DNA from: Nocardia sputorum | GTDB lineage: Bacteria; Actinomycetota; Actinomycetes; Mycobacteriales; Mycobacteriaceae | NCBI RefSeq assembly: GCF_027924405.1 | Contig: NZ_AP026978.1 | Location: forward strand, 1,860,001-1,924,000 | DNA length: 64,000 bases | Direction of reading: 5' to 3' | Shown: positions 55,021-64,000 of the stretch, in pieces | Numbering within the stretch: position 1 is the first letter of the stretch | How the letters are laid out: every line of letters begins with the position of its first letter | Translations under genes and position numbers: made by a program | Notes under the pieces: model-generated | What the model saw: only the letters and a program-made list of their open reading frames with translations | Told to the model about the DNA's origin: nothing | Database searches by the model: none

Positions 55021-56235
55021 CTAGACCCGCAGGGCGTGCGGTTCGATCGCGCCGCGCACCAGCGCCCGCGCGTCGATGGTCTCGGGCTTGTAGGGCAGCA
55101 GCGCCAGACGATCGGTCATCCGGCCGACCGGGTCCTCGACCGCGTCCACCAGGCCGAACAGGAACGACCACTCGTGCTCGTCGCTGCCGTAGTGCACGAC
55201 GGTGCCGAACTGCTCGTGGAAACGCTGCCAGGAGCGCTTCAAGGTCTCGTTGCGCCACATCGTCGCGCACCCGGCCTGGGCGCACAGCACGCCGCCGGGC
55301 GCGAGGAGCGCACGACATCGGGACAGGAACTCCGCCTCGTAGAGGCGATTGTGCTGCGCGTCCTCCACGCGCTCGTCCGGCAGGTCGATCACGACGACGT
55401 CGTAGCGAGTGCCCGCCTGCTCGGCCGTGGCCAGGAAGTCCCAGCCGTCGGCGTAGTGCACCTTGATCGGCCCTTCGCCCGCGACGGCGGCGGCCAGCTC
55501 GTCGGTGGAGTACCCGTAGGGCAGGTGCTCGGCGCACAGCTCCACCTCGAGCTGGTCGATGTCGACGTGGTCGACGTGGGTGGCGCCCGCGGCCACCGAC
55601 ATCTGACTGGCCACGCCCTCGCCGGAACCGACGATGAGCACCTTGTCCAGCTTCTCGGCCAGCACGAAGGCGGGCACCATCATCGCCTCGTGGTAGGTGA
55701 GCTGGGAGAACTCGGTGGACTGGCGGTCGTCGTCGGAGAACAGGCTGATGCCCTGCTCGGTCCGCGCGATGACCATGTGCTGGTAGGGGGTGTGGGTGTC
55801 GACGATCACCTCGTGCAGGTCCCAGATGCGGGTCAGACCCGCGCCCACCGGCTCCTCGATCCGCTGGCTGCCGTGCCCCCTGCGGATGACCTGCATGCGA
55901 ACGTCCTTGGGAGCCAAGGCGTCTCGAAGCAGCTCAACCGCCTTCGACGCGCCCGCGCCGATGCTGCCGCAGGTGAACACGTCGACGAAGATGTCGCCGG
56001 ACTCCGGATAAGTGTGAATCGAGGCGTGGGACTCCGACAACAGCGCGAGGACGGTCACCCCCTGCGGTTCGAACTTCTTGTGTACGACATCGCAGATGGT
56101 GACGCCCGCCGCGATCAGAGACTCACGCAACGCCGATTCGAGTCGTTCGAGATCGTCGCAGAGATCTGCGTCGACACCACCGAACTCGGCCAGCACATGC
56201 CAACCGGTGAATTCCGCCGTCATGGGCAAACTCAC
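55021..56235 (-). CDS. Fusion of S-adenosylmethionine decarboxylase and spermidine synthase
   Basis: A 404-residue protein. Residues ~6-130 are a SpeD domain: the self-cleavage site Glu68-Ser69 (LLSES^HASIH) giving a pyruvoyl group, with His74 and Cys89 (FTCG). Residues ~150-400 are a SpeE-like aminopropyltransferase: LTYHEAMMVPAFVLAEKLDKVLIVGSGEGVASQ, HVDIDQLEVELC and VVVIDLPDE. Both steps from SAM plus putrescine to spermidine would be in one chain. The GTG start overlaps the ODC stop; the ATG at 56223 is an alternative. Confidence 0.88.
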   Translation of the reverse strand: MSLPMTAEFTGWHVLAEFGGVDADLCDDLERLESALRESLIAAGVTICDVVHKKFEPQGVTVLALLSESHASIHTYPESGDIFVDVFTCGSIGAGASKAVELLRDALAPKDVRMQVIRRGHGSQRIEEPVGAGLTRIWDLHEVIVDTHTPYQHMVIARTEQGISLFSDDDRQSTEFSQLTYHEAMMVPAFVLAEKLDKVLIVGSGEGVASQMSVAAGATHVDHVDIDQLEVELCAEHLPYGYSTDELAAAVAGEGPIKVHYADGWDFLATAEQAGTRYDVVVIDLPDERVEDAQHNRLYEAEFLSRCRALLAPGGVLCAQAGCATMWRNETLKRSWQRFHEQFGTVVHYGSDEHEWSFLFGLVDAVEDPVGRMTDRLALLPYKPETIDARALVRGAIEPHALRV

Positions 56236-57347
56236 TCTCGCTCAGCGCCCGAGACATGAACGGTCAAGGGCGGAAAACCATTGAAGGACACCGACGAATA
56301 GCTCGCGGTATAGGCACCGGTGTCGAGGATTCGAACGCGATCACCGGCTCGCAACGTGGTCGGTAGGAGGACTCGCGTGCGTTGATACAGTACATCGTCG
56401 CCGTCGCAGGTCGGACCGGCCACCACCGCCTCGTCGACGGGGTCGCCGTCGCGGTCGGTGACGAACCGGTAGGCGATGTACTCGTTCTCGGTCTCGGCCA
56501 TGCCGTTGTAGCGGCCGATGTCGAGATACACCCAGCGCCTGCCGTCCGGCGCGGTGCGGACGCCGACGACCTCGGCGTGAATCGTGCCCGCCGAACCGAC
56601 CAGCGCCCGGCCGGGTTCGACGACCAATCCGGTTGCCCCGGACAGGAATTCGGCCGCTGCGTGCTTGACCACCGCGGCGATCTCGCCCAGCGCGGGCGCC
56701 GGGTCGGCGTAGGAGATCGGCAGCCCGCCGCCGATGTTCACCGAGTTCACCGCGATGTCCTTGTCGGCCAGTGCCTCGGCGATCCGGCCCGCCTGCTCGA
56801 TGCCGATCCGCCACGCGGTGGGGTCCAGTTGCTGGGAGCCGACATGGAAGTACGGCCCGGCGACGACCAGCCCCAGATCCCTGGCCCGGACCAGCAGCCG
56901 GAACGCCTCACCCGGGCTGCAGCCGAACTTCGTGCCGAACGGCGTGCGCGACTCCGGCGCCGAGGCGAGGAAGCGGCACTCCACCTCCGAGCCGGGCGCG
57001 TGCTCCGCGATCCGCAGCAGGTCGTCCTCGGTGTCGAAGGCATAGCGTCGCACCCCCAGGGCGTAGGCCCGGGCGATGTGCGCGGTTTTCTTGATCGGGT
57101 TGCCGTAGCACAGCCGCTGCGGGGACACGCCCAGCCCGAGGCAGAGGTCGATCTCACCGATGCTGGCGACGTCGAATTCCGCGCCTTCCTCGTCGAGCAG
57201 GCGCACGATCTCCGGCACCGGGCTCGCCTTCACGGCGAAACGAATTCTCGTCGCGGCGCCGTCGCCCGTGGACAGGGCGGCGTCGAGCGCGCGGTAATTC
57301 CGGCGGACACGCTCGGGATGGATGACAAGGTACGGCGATTCGGGCAT
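56232..57347 (-). CDS. Ornithine decarboxylase (PLP fold type III)
   Basis: A 371-residue alanine-racemase-fold decarboxylase. PLP lysine is in RFAVKASPVPEIV (about residue 40), and the catalytic Cys in GPTCDGDDVLY. The HVGSQQ and GGGLPISY segments are family features. It forms one operon with the SpeD-SpeE fusion, so putrescine for spermidine is the likely product. Lysine or mixed specificity cannot be excluded. GATACT about 35 bases upstream resembles a -10 box. Confidence 0.88.
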   Translation of the reverse strand: MPESPYLVIHPERVRRNYRALDAALSTGDGAATRIRFAVKASPVPEIVRLLDEEGAEFDVASIGEIDLCLGLGVSPQRLCYGNPIKKTAHIARAYALGVRRYAFDTEDDLLRIAEHAPGSEVECRFLASAPESRTPFGTKFGCSPGEAFRLLVRARDLGLVVAGPYFHVGSQQLDPTAWRIGIEQAGRIAEALADKDIAVNSVNIGGGLPISYADPAPALGEIAAVVKHAAAEFLSGATGLVVEPGRALVGSAGTIHAEVVGVRTAPDGRRWVYLDIGRYNGMAETENEYIAYRFVTDRDGDPVDEAVVAGPTCDGDDVLYQRTRVLLPTTLRAGDRVRILDTGAYTASYSSVSFNGFPPLTVHVSGAERE

Positions 57348-57510
57348 AGTTGATCTTTCGCTTGGGCAGCGGGGGAGAGAGTATCAGCGGCCCGTACCCA
57401 GAAACGAATCCGTCGAAACCTGGGTTCGCCACATGGTCGCGAGCCCTCGTCCTGCTGGCACGAAGGGGCCGCTGACCTGCGTGGATACCGGACCGATGGC
57501 CGATGCGGGC

Positions 57511-60018
57511 TCAGCCGGCGGACACGGTGACGTCGTCGAAGACGACCTCGCCCGCCGCGTCGGACTCGGCCAGATCGACCACCGCGTCGATCGACCAGCC
57601 GTGGTCGCCCGCCGGGTCGTCCAGCACCTGCCGCACATGCCAGAATCCGGGTCTTCGTTCCACCTGGAACAGTTGCGGGCCCCGGGCGTCGGGGCCCGTG
57701 CCGATCCGCTCGTATTCCGCGTAGTAATCGGCGAAAGCTTCCGCCCAATCCGGGCCGGGGCCGAGCGCGGCCAGCTCGTTCCAGCGCCGCAGAGCGGCCA
57801 GCTCGACGCGGCGGAACATCGCGTTGCGGACCATGACCCGGAACGCGCGCTCGTTGGCCGAGATCGGGCGCACCGTCTCCGCGCCGAACGCGACCTGGTC
57901 GGCGTCGGTCTCCGCGCCCGGGTTGGTCAGTTGCTCCCATTCGTCGAGCAGGCTCGAATCGACTTGGCGGACAAGCTCTCCGAGCCATTCGGTGATGTCG
58001 TCCAGTTCCTCGGTGCGCGCCGAATCGGGCACCGTGCGCCGCAGCGCGCGGTAGGCGTCGGCGAGATAGCGCAGCACCACGCCCTCGGAGCGGGCCAGCT
58101 CGTAGAAGGAGATCAGCTCCGCGAAGGTCATGGCTCGTTCGACCATGTCGCGGACCACCGACTTCGGCGCGGGCGCGAACTCCGACACCCACGGGTGCCC
58201 GGCGCGATAGGTCTCGTAGGCCGGTTCGATGAGTTCGGCCAGCGGCTTCGGCCAGGTGACCTCTTCGAGCAGTTCCATCCGCTCGTCGTAGTCGATGCCG
58301 TCGGCCTTCATCTCCGCGATCGCCTCGCCGCGCGCCTTGTGCTGCTGGGCCATCAGCAACTGGCGCGGATCCTCCAGGGTGGATTCGATGAGCGACACCA
58401 CGTCGAGGGTATAACTCGGGGATTGTTTGTCCAGCAGGTCCAGCGCGGCCAGCGCGAACGGCGACAGCGGCTGATCGAGGGCGAAATCACGCTGCAGGTC
58501 GACGGTCAGGCGTGCGCGTCGGCCCTGCGCGTCGGGTTCCGGCAGCTGCTGCACCACCCCGGCGTCGCGCAGCGCGCGGTACAGCCGGATGGCGCGCAGG
58601 ATGTGCCTGCGCTGGGCGGGACGCGGCTCGTGGTTGTCCTCCAGCAGGTGACGCATCGCGGTGAAGCAGTTGCCCGGCCGGGCGATCACGTTCAGCAGCA
58701 TGGCGTTGGTGACCGCGAACCGCGACACCATCGGCTCCGGCTGCGCGGCGACCAAGCGGTCGAAGGTCTCCTCACTCCAGGAGACGAAGCCTTCCGGCGG
58801 TTTGCGCCGCTGCACCTTGCGCTGCTTCTTCGGATCGTCGCCCGCCTTGGCCAGCAGCCGGGTGTTCTCCACCTCGTGTTCGGGAGCCTGCACGACAACG
58901 GTGCCCATGGTGTCGTAACCAGCCCGCCCGGCGCGGCCTGCGATCTGGTGGAACTCCCGCGCCTTGAGCCTGCGGGTGCGCACGCCGTCGAACTTGGTCA
59001 GCCCGGTGAGCAGCACCGTGCGGATGGGCACGTTGATGCCGACGCCGAGGGTGTCGGTGCCGCACACCACCTTCAGCAGGCCGTCCTGGGCGAGTCGCTC
59101 CACCAGGCGCCGGTACTTGGGCAGCATGCCCGCGTGATGCACGCCGATGCCGTGCCGGATCAGCCGCGACAGCGTCTTGCCGAACCCGGCGGCGAACCGG
59201 AACTCGCCCAGCGCGTCGGCGATCGCGTCCTTCTCCGCGCGCGTCGCGAAATTCACACTCGTCAGCGCCTGGGCACGCTCGAGCGCGGCGGCCTGGGTGA
59301 AGTGCACCACATACACCGGGGCCTGATGGGTGGTGACCAGCTCTTCCAGTGTCTCCGTGATCGGCGTGCGGGCATAGGAGAAGGTCAGCGGCACGGGACG
59401 CTCGGTGCCCGCGACGACCGCGGTGGAGCGGCCGGTCCGGCGCTCCAGGTCGCGGACGAAGAAGTCGACCTCGCCGAGCGTGGCCGACATGAGCAGGAAC
59501 TGGGCGCGGGGCAGTTCGAGCAGCGGCACCTGCCAGGCCCACCCCCGGTCGGGGTCGGCGTAGAAGTGGAATTCGTCCATCACGACTTGGCCGACGGCGG
59601 CGTCCGCGCCTTCCCGCAGCGCCAGGTTGGCCAGGATCTCCGCGGTCGCGCAGATGATCGGCGCCTCCGGATTCACCGCGGCGTCGCCGGTGACCATGCC
59701 GACGCGTTCGGCCCCGAACACCTCGCAGAGGGCGAAGAATTTCTCGCTCACCAGCGCCTTGATCGGAGCGGTGTAGTACGTGCGCAAACCCTGGGTCAGC
59801 GCGAACAGATGCGCGCCGACCGCGACGAGTGATTTACCGGAACCGGTTGGGGTGGCGAGGATGACGTTGGATCCGGAGGCCAGCTCGAGCAGTGCCTCGT
59901 CCTGCGCCGGGTAGAGCGGGGTGCCCTGCTCGGCGGCCCACATCCCGAACGACTCGTAGAGCGCGTCGGCGTCGGTCCCCGGGATGTCGAGCAGTTCGGT
60001 CAGATCCACTCCGACCAC
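57511..60018 (-). CDS. DEAD/DEAH-box helicase with DUF3516 domain
   Basis: An 835-residue superfamily 2 helicase. Walker A is TPTGSGKSLVA, motif II is DEFH, motif III is LLMSATLG and the C-terminal helicase domain has GRAGRAGYD. The C-terminal half (about 500-835) is a DUF3516 domain. It resembles actinobacterial helicases related to the Ski2 group. The start is taken as the ATG giving MVGVDLTELLDIPG. Role likely in RNA turnover or repair; not defined. Confidence 0.9.
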   Translation of the reverse strand: MVGVDLTELLDIPGTDADALYESFGMWAAEQGTPLYPAQDEALLELASGSNVILATPTGSGKSLVAVGAHLFALTQGLRTYYTAPIKALVSEKFFALCEVFGAERVGMVTGDAAVNPEAPIICATAEILANLALREGADAAVGQVVMDEFHFYADPDRGWAWQVPLLELPRAQFLLMSATLGEVDFFVRDLERRTGRSTAVVAGTERPVPLTFSYARTPITETLEELVTTHQAPVYVVHFTQAAALERAQALTSVNFATRAEKDAIADALGEFRFAAGFGKTLSRLIRHGIGVHHAGMLPKYRRLVERLAQDGLLKVVCGTDTLGVGINVPIRTVLLTGLTKFDGVRTRRLKAREFHQIAGRAGRAGYDTMGTVVVQAPEHEVENTRLLAKAGDDPKKQRKVQRRKPPEGFVSWSEETFDRLVAAQPEPMVSRFAVTNAMLLNVIARPGNCFTAMRHLLEDNHEPRPAQRRHILRAIRLYRALRDAGVVQQLPEPDAQGRRARLTVDLQRDFALDQPLSPFALAALDLLDKQSPSYTLDVVSLIESTLEDPRQLLMAQQHKARGEAIAEMKADGIDYDERMELLEEVTWPKPLAELIEPAYETYRAGHPWVSEFAPAPKSVVRDMVERAMTFAELISFYELARSEGVVLRYLADAYRALRRTVPDSARTEELDDITEWLGELVRQVDSSLLDEWEQLTNPGAETDADQVAFGAETVRPISANERAFRVMVRNAMFRRVELAALRRWNELAALGPGPDWAEAFADYYAEYERIGTGPDARGPQLFQVERRPGFWHVRQVLDDPAGDHGWSIDAVVDLAESDAAGEVVFDDVTVSAG

Positions 60019-60072
60019 CCTACGGCCTCGCCGGTAGGCACGCGTGCAGGGGCGATCGGGACCCCGCGCGGG

Positions 60073-61011
60073 TCAGTCCTGCTCGTCCTCGTCCTTGTTG
60101 CGGCTCTGCTCGGCGAGGAATCGCTCGAACTCGGCGCCCAGCTCGTCACCGCTCGGCAGCTCGCCATCGCCCACCAGCAGGCTCGACTGCCGCTCCTGCG
60201 CGGTGACGAAGCTGTCGTACTGCCGCTCCAAGGCGTGCACGACGGTCTCCACCTCGACGTTGCCCGCGATGTGCTCGTTGACCTGTTCGCGCACCCGCGC
60301 GGCGGCCTCGCCCAACGCGGCCAGCGGGAACTCCAGGCCGGCGTTGTCCGCGACGTTCTCCAGCAGCGTCTGCGCGGCCTCCGGGTAGGCGGTCTGCGCG
60401 AGGTAGTGCGGCACGTGCACCGAGAACCCGACCGACTCGTGCCCGTGCTGCGCCATGCGGAATTCCAGCAGCGACGACGCGCTGCCCGGCACCTGGAGTT
60501 CCCCCGGCCACCGCTGATGGTCGGAGATCAGGTCGCGGTTGGAGGAATGCGCGGTGACGCCGAGCGGGCGAGTGTGCGGGATCGCCATCGGAATGGCGCT
60601 CAGGCCGATGCTGCGGCGCACGCCCAGCTGTTCGGCGAGCAACCGCACCGCCGTGGTGAACTTCTCCCAGCGTAGGTCCGGTTCCAGACCGGCGAGCAAC
60701 AGGAACGGAGTCCCCGCGGTGTCGCGCAAGGCCCAGAGGTTGAGTTCCGGCTCGGCGTATTGGGAGAAGTGATCGGTCTTGAAGGTCATGAGCGGACGCC
60801 GCGACCGGTAGTCCAGCAGCTCGTCCACATCGAAGGAGGCGACGAGTTCACTCTCGAGGCTCTCGCGCAGATGCGTGGTCGCCAGCCGCACCGCGTGCCC
60901 GGCGTCGGTGAAACCTTCCAGCCCGTGCACCAGGACCGGGCCCGCACCGTCGGCGGACGACAGCTGCGGAGCGGGGAACTCCAATTCGTACATTCGCGAC
61001 TCGTAGTCCAT
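60073..61011 (-). CDS. PAC2-family protein (Rv2714-like)
   Basis: A 312-residue protein of the proteasome assembly chaperone 2 family. VLVHGLEGFTDAGHAVRLATTHL and the SIGLSAIPMAIPHTRPLGVTAHSS segment are family hallmarks. AGGAAGGAG precedes the ATG; the frame extends upstream without conserved sequence. In mycobacteria the homologue lies in the same block. Function unknown; an acidic tail ends the protein. Confidence 0.85.
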   Translation of the reverse strand: MDYESRMYELEFPAPQLSSADGAGPVLVHGLEGFTDAGHAVRLATTHLRESLESELVASFDVDELLDYRSRRPLMTFKTDHFSQYAEPELNLWALRDTAGTPFLLLAGLEPDLRWEKFTTAVRLLAEQLGVRRSIGLSAIPMAIPHTRPLGVTAHSSNRDLISDHQRWPGELQVPGSASSLLEFRMAQHGHESVGFSVHVPHYLAQTAYPEAAQTLLENVADNAGLEFPLAALGEAAARVREQVNEHIAGNVEVETVVHALERQYDSFVTAQERQSSLLVGDGELPSGDELGAEFERFLAEQSRNKDEDEQD

Positions 61012-61288
61012 CGCGTACTCCTTCCTGCGCGGCTCCTGTGGCCCGGACGCGTACCGCACGCGCCAGTGTGGTTGCCTGCCCGGTCGTTCACCACCGCTGG
61101 TGGTGGTGCGAGGCGAGCGGTCGTCCGAACCGGGGACCACTGTCCATTGTCCCCCATGCCGTGGCGGTCACCGCGCACGGCCGGACACCGACCCATACTC
61201 CGAGGCAACAGCATCGGTGGCTCGCGCATTCCCGGCCCGGCGGCGTGGCATCGCCGACTTGACACCAGGAGTTTGGCACAGTGGGGGT

Positions 61289-61993
61289 GTGACCGTGGCG
61301 GATTCGAAGCGCATGCGGCTGGGCCCGGTGGTATCCCTCGTCTGCGCGGTGCTGCTGGCAGGCTGCGGGTCGACGGTATCGGGGCGCCCGGTCTCCTCGG
61401 CGCCGACCACGGTGACCAGGCACGTGAGCGCAGAACTGCCGACTCTGCTGCCGGATCCGGCGCAGTTCCCGGCGCCGTACACGGCGGTGGTGCTGCCCCA
61501 GGAGGCCGTGGCCCAGGCGGCGGGTGACCTGGACGGCACGGGCCGCGGCGCGAACGTCCAGCCCAGCCGGTGTGTGCCGCCGAGCCAGGACTTCGGACCC
61601 GAGCACACCGCGATGGCGGTCGGCACGGACGACATTACGCGCGCCACACTGACCGTCGAATTGACCCGCACCGGCGAGCCGTTGGCGGCGCTGCGCGACC
61701 GGCTGGGGCAGTGCGGATCGGTGCGGGTGAACCGGGCGGGCGCCGCCACCACCGTGACGACCGAGCTGGAGTCGCCCCCGCCGATCGACGCCGACGACGC
61801 CCTCTCGCTGCGCAGGACGGTGCGGCCGGAATCCGGTGGCGCGCGGCTGACCCAATCCATGCGCACCCACGTCGCGCAGTCCGGGGATGTGCGAATCACG
61901 GTGACCTACATGTCCTTCACCGAGGGTGAAGCGGATATCGCCGCGCTGAACGCGCTGTTCGCCACCGCTGTGCGTAAAGTGCGCGAAAGATAG
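61289..61993 (+). CDS. DUF5642-like lipoprotein
   Basis: About 234 residues with a lipoprotein signal peptide (LGPVVSLVCAVLLAGC|GS), so it should be anchored outside the membrane. The body contains QPSRCVPPS and the small conserved two-Cys pattern (about residues 93 and 136), probably a disulphide. The start is uncertain: GTG 61289, GTG 61295 or ATG 61313 all precede the signal core. Resembles mycobacterial sensor-like DUF5642 lipoproteins of unknown function. Confidence 0.7.
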   Translation: MTVADSKRMRLGPVVSLVCAVLLAGCGSTVSGRPVSSAPTTVTRHVSAELPTLLPDPAQFPAPYTAVVLPQEAVAQAAGDLDGTGRGANVQPSRCVPPSQDFGPEHTAMAVGTDDITRATLTVELTRTGEPLAALRDRLGQCGSVRVNRAGAATTVTTELESPPPIDADDALSLRRTVRPESGGARLTQSMRTHVAQSGDVRITVTYMSFTEGEADIAALNALFATAVRKVRER

Positions 61994-62152
61994 CGGGCAG
62001 GGGAAAGCACGGTAGCAGGCGGCACCGACACGAATCGCGGGCCATGCGAGGTGCCGATCGACTCGTGCACAGCGCGAATCGATTTCCCCAGGGTGGCTGA
62101 AGGGCCAGGTCGGCCTCCGGGTCCGGTGACCGGCACCCCGCATCGTCGGTGC

Positions 62153-63505
62153 ATGACAACTTCCTCTTCCGAACCGGTCGACGCGAGATACACAGGCAAG
62201 GACGGCGTCTTCCGGCTGGGCGCCGGCAGAGACACTCGATTCACCCGCGGTGCTCCGCCGGCGGACGCGGTGCAAGTCACTCCTGTCGAAGAAGCGGTGC
62301 CGGAATCGTTTTCGCACGCGGTGGCGAACGGGGCAACTGTGTGGAACTCCCGCCGACCGGCACGGCAGGTCCGCTGCCGCGACGATCCTCCGCCGTTCCG
62401 GCATTCGCCCGAGCAAGCCGTGCGGGTGGACGACCCGGCGGAGCTGATCGCCGCCGTGCCCGCGATGCTGGGCTTCACCCCGGAACGGTCCGTGGTCGTG
62501 CTCGTCCTGCGGCGCGCTGCGGGCGGTGGCGCGATCGTCGACGCGGTGGTGCGGTTCGATCTGGATTCGCCCAGCGGGCGGCGCGTACGTGGCGCGACTT
62601 TGGCCTCCGCGATCGCGCGGATCTGCGCGCACGACGAGGCGGCCGAGGTACTGGCCGTCGTCGTCGACGAACGCGCCGTGGAGCCCGGAGCAGGCGCCGA
62701 CCGGTCCGGATGCGCGGCCGGTCGATTCGACGTGCTGGCCGGCTCGCTCGGCAGGCGCTTGGCCGCGTGTGACATCTCGCTCGCGGGAGTGTGGGCGGTG
62801 CGGTCGATCGCCGCTGGACAGCGCTGGTGGACGGTGACGGGACCGCGACGGCACGGGGTGCTGCGGGACCCGGCGGCTTCCCTGGTGACGCTGACCCATG
62901 TGCTGGACGGCAGGCCGATCCGCGGTTCGCGCTCCGAGCTCACGGATTTGGTCGCGCCGGAGCCGGCCGCGCGGGCCGAGGTGGCGGCGCACCTGGCGGA
63001 CGCGGTCGTGCGCGCCCGTGAGCGCTACGCGGTGGCGGCGCGTCGCGGTGATCCGATCGGGTACAGCAGGCAAGCGCTCGACTACGTGTTGTGGCAGATC
63101 GCCAACACCGCCTCGGGCGCCGAGCTACTGGCGTCAGAGCTGGCCGAAATGGCTGCGGCCCTGCGTGATCGGGCAGTGCGGGACACGATGTTCGCCTTGG
63201 CGGTCGGCGACCACGCCGCCGCGGCCGAGGCGGTGTGGGTGGCGCTGACCCGCGCGCTGTCCGGCACGGACCGCGCCGAGGCGGCCGCTCTGCTGGGGTA
63301 CAGCGCCTACGTCCGTGGTGACGGACCGCTGGCGGGCATCGCGCTGGATGCCGCGCTGGAGGCGGATCCGGGTCACCCGATGGCACTGTTGCTGGACACC
63401 TCGCTGCGCCTGGGCATGCGTCCGGAACAGATGCGGCGCCTCGCGCACAGCGGCTATCGGACCGCCGCGGGTCTCGGCGTCGACCTCGGCACACCGTCGT
63501 CGTGA
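62153..63505 (+). CDS. DUF4192 protein
   Basis: A 450-residue protein. The signature is VRVDDPAELIAAVPAMLGFTPERSVVVLVLRR (about residues 90-120), followed by RFDL and the tetratricopeptide-like C-terminal part (DHAAAAEAVWVALTRALSGTDRAEAAALLGYSAYVRGDGPLAGIALDAALEADPGHPMA). The first ~85 residues are variable and probably disordered. Function unknown. Common in actinobacteria. Confidence 0.85.
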   Translation: MTTSSSEPVDARYTGKDGVFRLGAGRDTRFTRGAPPADAVQVTPVEEAVPESFSHAVANGATVWNSRRPARQVRCRDDPPPFRHSPEQAVRVDDPAELIAAVPAMLGFTPERSVVVLVLRRAAGGGAIVDAVVRFDLDSPSGRRVRGATLASAIARICAHDEAAEVLAVVVDERAVEPGAGADRSGCAAGRFDVLAGSLGRRLAACDISLAGVWAVRSIAAGQRWWTVTGPRRHGVLRDPAASLVTLTHVLDGRPIRGSRSELTDLVAPEPAARAEVAAHLADAVVRARERYAVAARRGDPIGYSRQALDYVLWQIANTASGAELLASELAEMAAALRDRAVRDTMFALAVGDHAAAAEAVWVALTRALSGTDRAEAAALLGYSAYVRGDGPLAGIALDAALEADPGHPMALLLDTSLRLGMRPEQMRRLAHSGYRTAAGLGVDLGTPSS

Positions 63506-63645
63506 AACCGGAAATGAGGGTCGGTGGCGGAGAGTCGGCGGTGCGCAGTCCGATTCCGCGCGACTCCGGCGACTTCGCGCGGCAGAGTGCATCCTCCGGG
63601 CGCACGGCGCCGCGGTGGCTCCGGTGCGGTGGCGCGGTCTCGGCA

Positions 63646-63674
63646 GCCCGAGTCGGTGCGGGACCGACTCGGGC
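63646..63674. terminator. Bidirectional terminator hairpin
   Basis: GCCCGAGTCGGT (63646-63657) pairs perfectly with ACCGACTCGGGC (63663-63674) around a 5-base loop, between the converging DUF4192 and galE-like genes. Confidence 0.7.
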
Positions 63675-63687
63675 ACGGGGGAGCCGG

Positions 63688-64000
63688 TTACTTCGCGCTG
63701 TGCGCGCGGGGGCCGAGCGACTGAAGGAAAGCCCAGGCGTCGGTGACGATCTCGTCGAGCTCGTTGTGTTCTGGACGCCACCCGAGTTCGGCCATGGCAC
63801 GCTCGCTGGACGCGATCAGCGTCGCCGGGTCGCCAGGGCGGCGAGGCGCGTCCTGCGCGGCGATCGGCAGGCCGGTGACCCGCTCGCAGGCCGAGATCAC
63901 CTCGCGAACGGAGAACCCGGTGCCGCTGCCGAGGTTGTAGATCCGATGGGTGCCCGTTTCCGCGGTCGCCAAGGCCAGCAGATGGGCCTCGGCGAGGTCG
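63688..64000 (-). CDS. galE: UDP-glucose 4-epimerase-like protein, C-terminal part (partial)
   Basis: The last 103 residues of a galE-like NAD-dependent epimerase; the gene continues past the right edge. Family features are AEAHLLAL, YNLGSGTGFSVREVISACERVTG, RRPGDPATLIASSERAMAELGWRP and a C-terminal helix. The nucleotide-binding half is outside the window, so assignment to galE is likely but not certain (related sugar epimerases share this end). Confidence 0.75.
   Translation of the reverse strand, partial: DLAEAHLLALATAETGTHRIYNLGSGTGFSVREVISACERVTGLPIAAQDAPRRPGDPATLIASSERAMAELGWRPEHNELDEIVTDAWAFLQSLGPRAHSAK

Noticed and set aside
61088..63073. 661-residue minus-strand frame across the lipoprotein and DUF4192 genes
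   Set aside because: Arg/His/Gly-rich translation without motifs; plus-strand genes have a lipobox and family signatures.

Overview
The window is a high-GC actinobacterial chromosome segment, most consistent with Nocardia or a close relative in the Nocardiaceae. The gene order miaB / membrane protein / DUF349 protein / dioxygenase-like protein / miaA / dapF / hflX / fadE20 / lexA / nrdR / PAC2 protein follows the mycobacterial Rv2733c-Rv2714 block, and gluABCD next to miaB resembles corynebacteria. GTG starts and 4-bp ATGA/GTGA overlaps are common. I see no insertion sequence, prophage, tRNA, rRNA or CRISPR array.

Layout. 1-4.4 kb: a small secreted protein and a leftward gluABCD-type glutamate uptake operon. 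4.5-17.7 kb: conserved housekeeping genes: miaB, a membrane protein, a DUF349 coiled-coil protein, a dioxygenase-fold protein, miaA, a SpoU-type rRNA methylase, dapF, hflX, an acyltransferase, acyl-CoA dehydrogenase fadE20 and an esterase. 17.8-20.4 kb: a two-component system whose kinase has a strikingly acidic external sensor, divergent from a PepSY protein.

20.6-36.3 kb: a complete rightward operon-like locus for an actinobacterial-type (group 1h, high-affinity, atmospheric-H2 type) [NiFe]-hydrogenase. It contains hypA, hypB, small and large subunits, a NifU/Rieske-like fusion, at least five poorly characterised accessory proteins, the C-terminal protease, two hypC paralogues, hypF, hypD, hypE, a NiCoT nickel permease and a DUF6390-type protein. 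The subunits, nickel supply, cofactor assembly and a likely electron-transfer protein are all encoded together. A CRP/FNR-like palindrome lies directly before the structural genes. Just downstream is a 31-codon methionine-rich micro-ORF with a strong ribosome binding site.

36.9-49.7 kb: two membrane proteins, lexA divergent from a ChiZ-like SOS gene (with SOS-box-like sites), a secreted protein, nrdR, the large helicase hrpA, a class III aminotransferase, a DUF5134 membrane protein and sigK-rskA. 49.7-64 kb: a PhzF-like protein, the peroxide-defence pair ahpC-ahpD divergent from oxyR, a gamma-glutamylcyclotransferase-like protein, a TetR/SDR/tautomerase set sharing one operator sequence, a polyamine operon (ornithine decarboxylase plus a SpeD-SpeE fusion), a DUF3516 helicase, a PAC2 protein, a lipoprotein, a DUF4192 protein and the C-terminal part of a galE-like epimerase running off the right edge.

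The best leads for new biology are the hydrogenase accessory module (especially the Rieske-like domain in which cysteines replace the histidine ligands), the Met-rich micro-ORF, the acidic sensor kinase and its putative regulator repeats, and the two-operator TetR regulon containing an SDR without its catalytic tyrosine.
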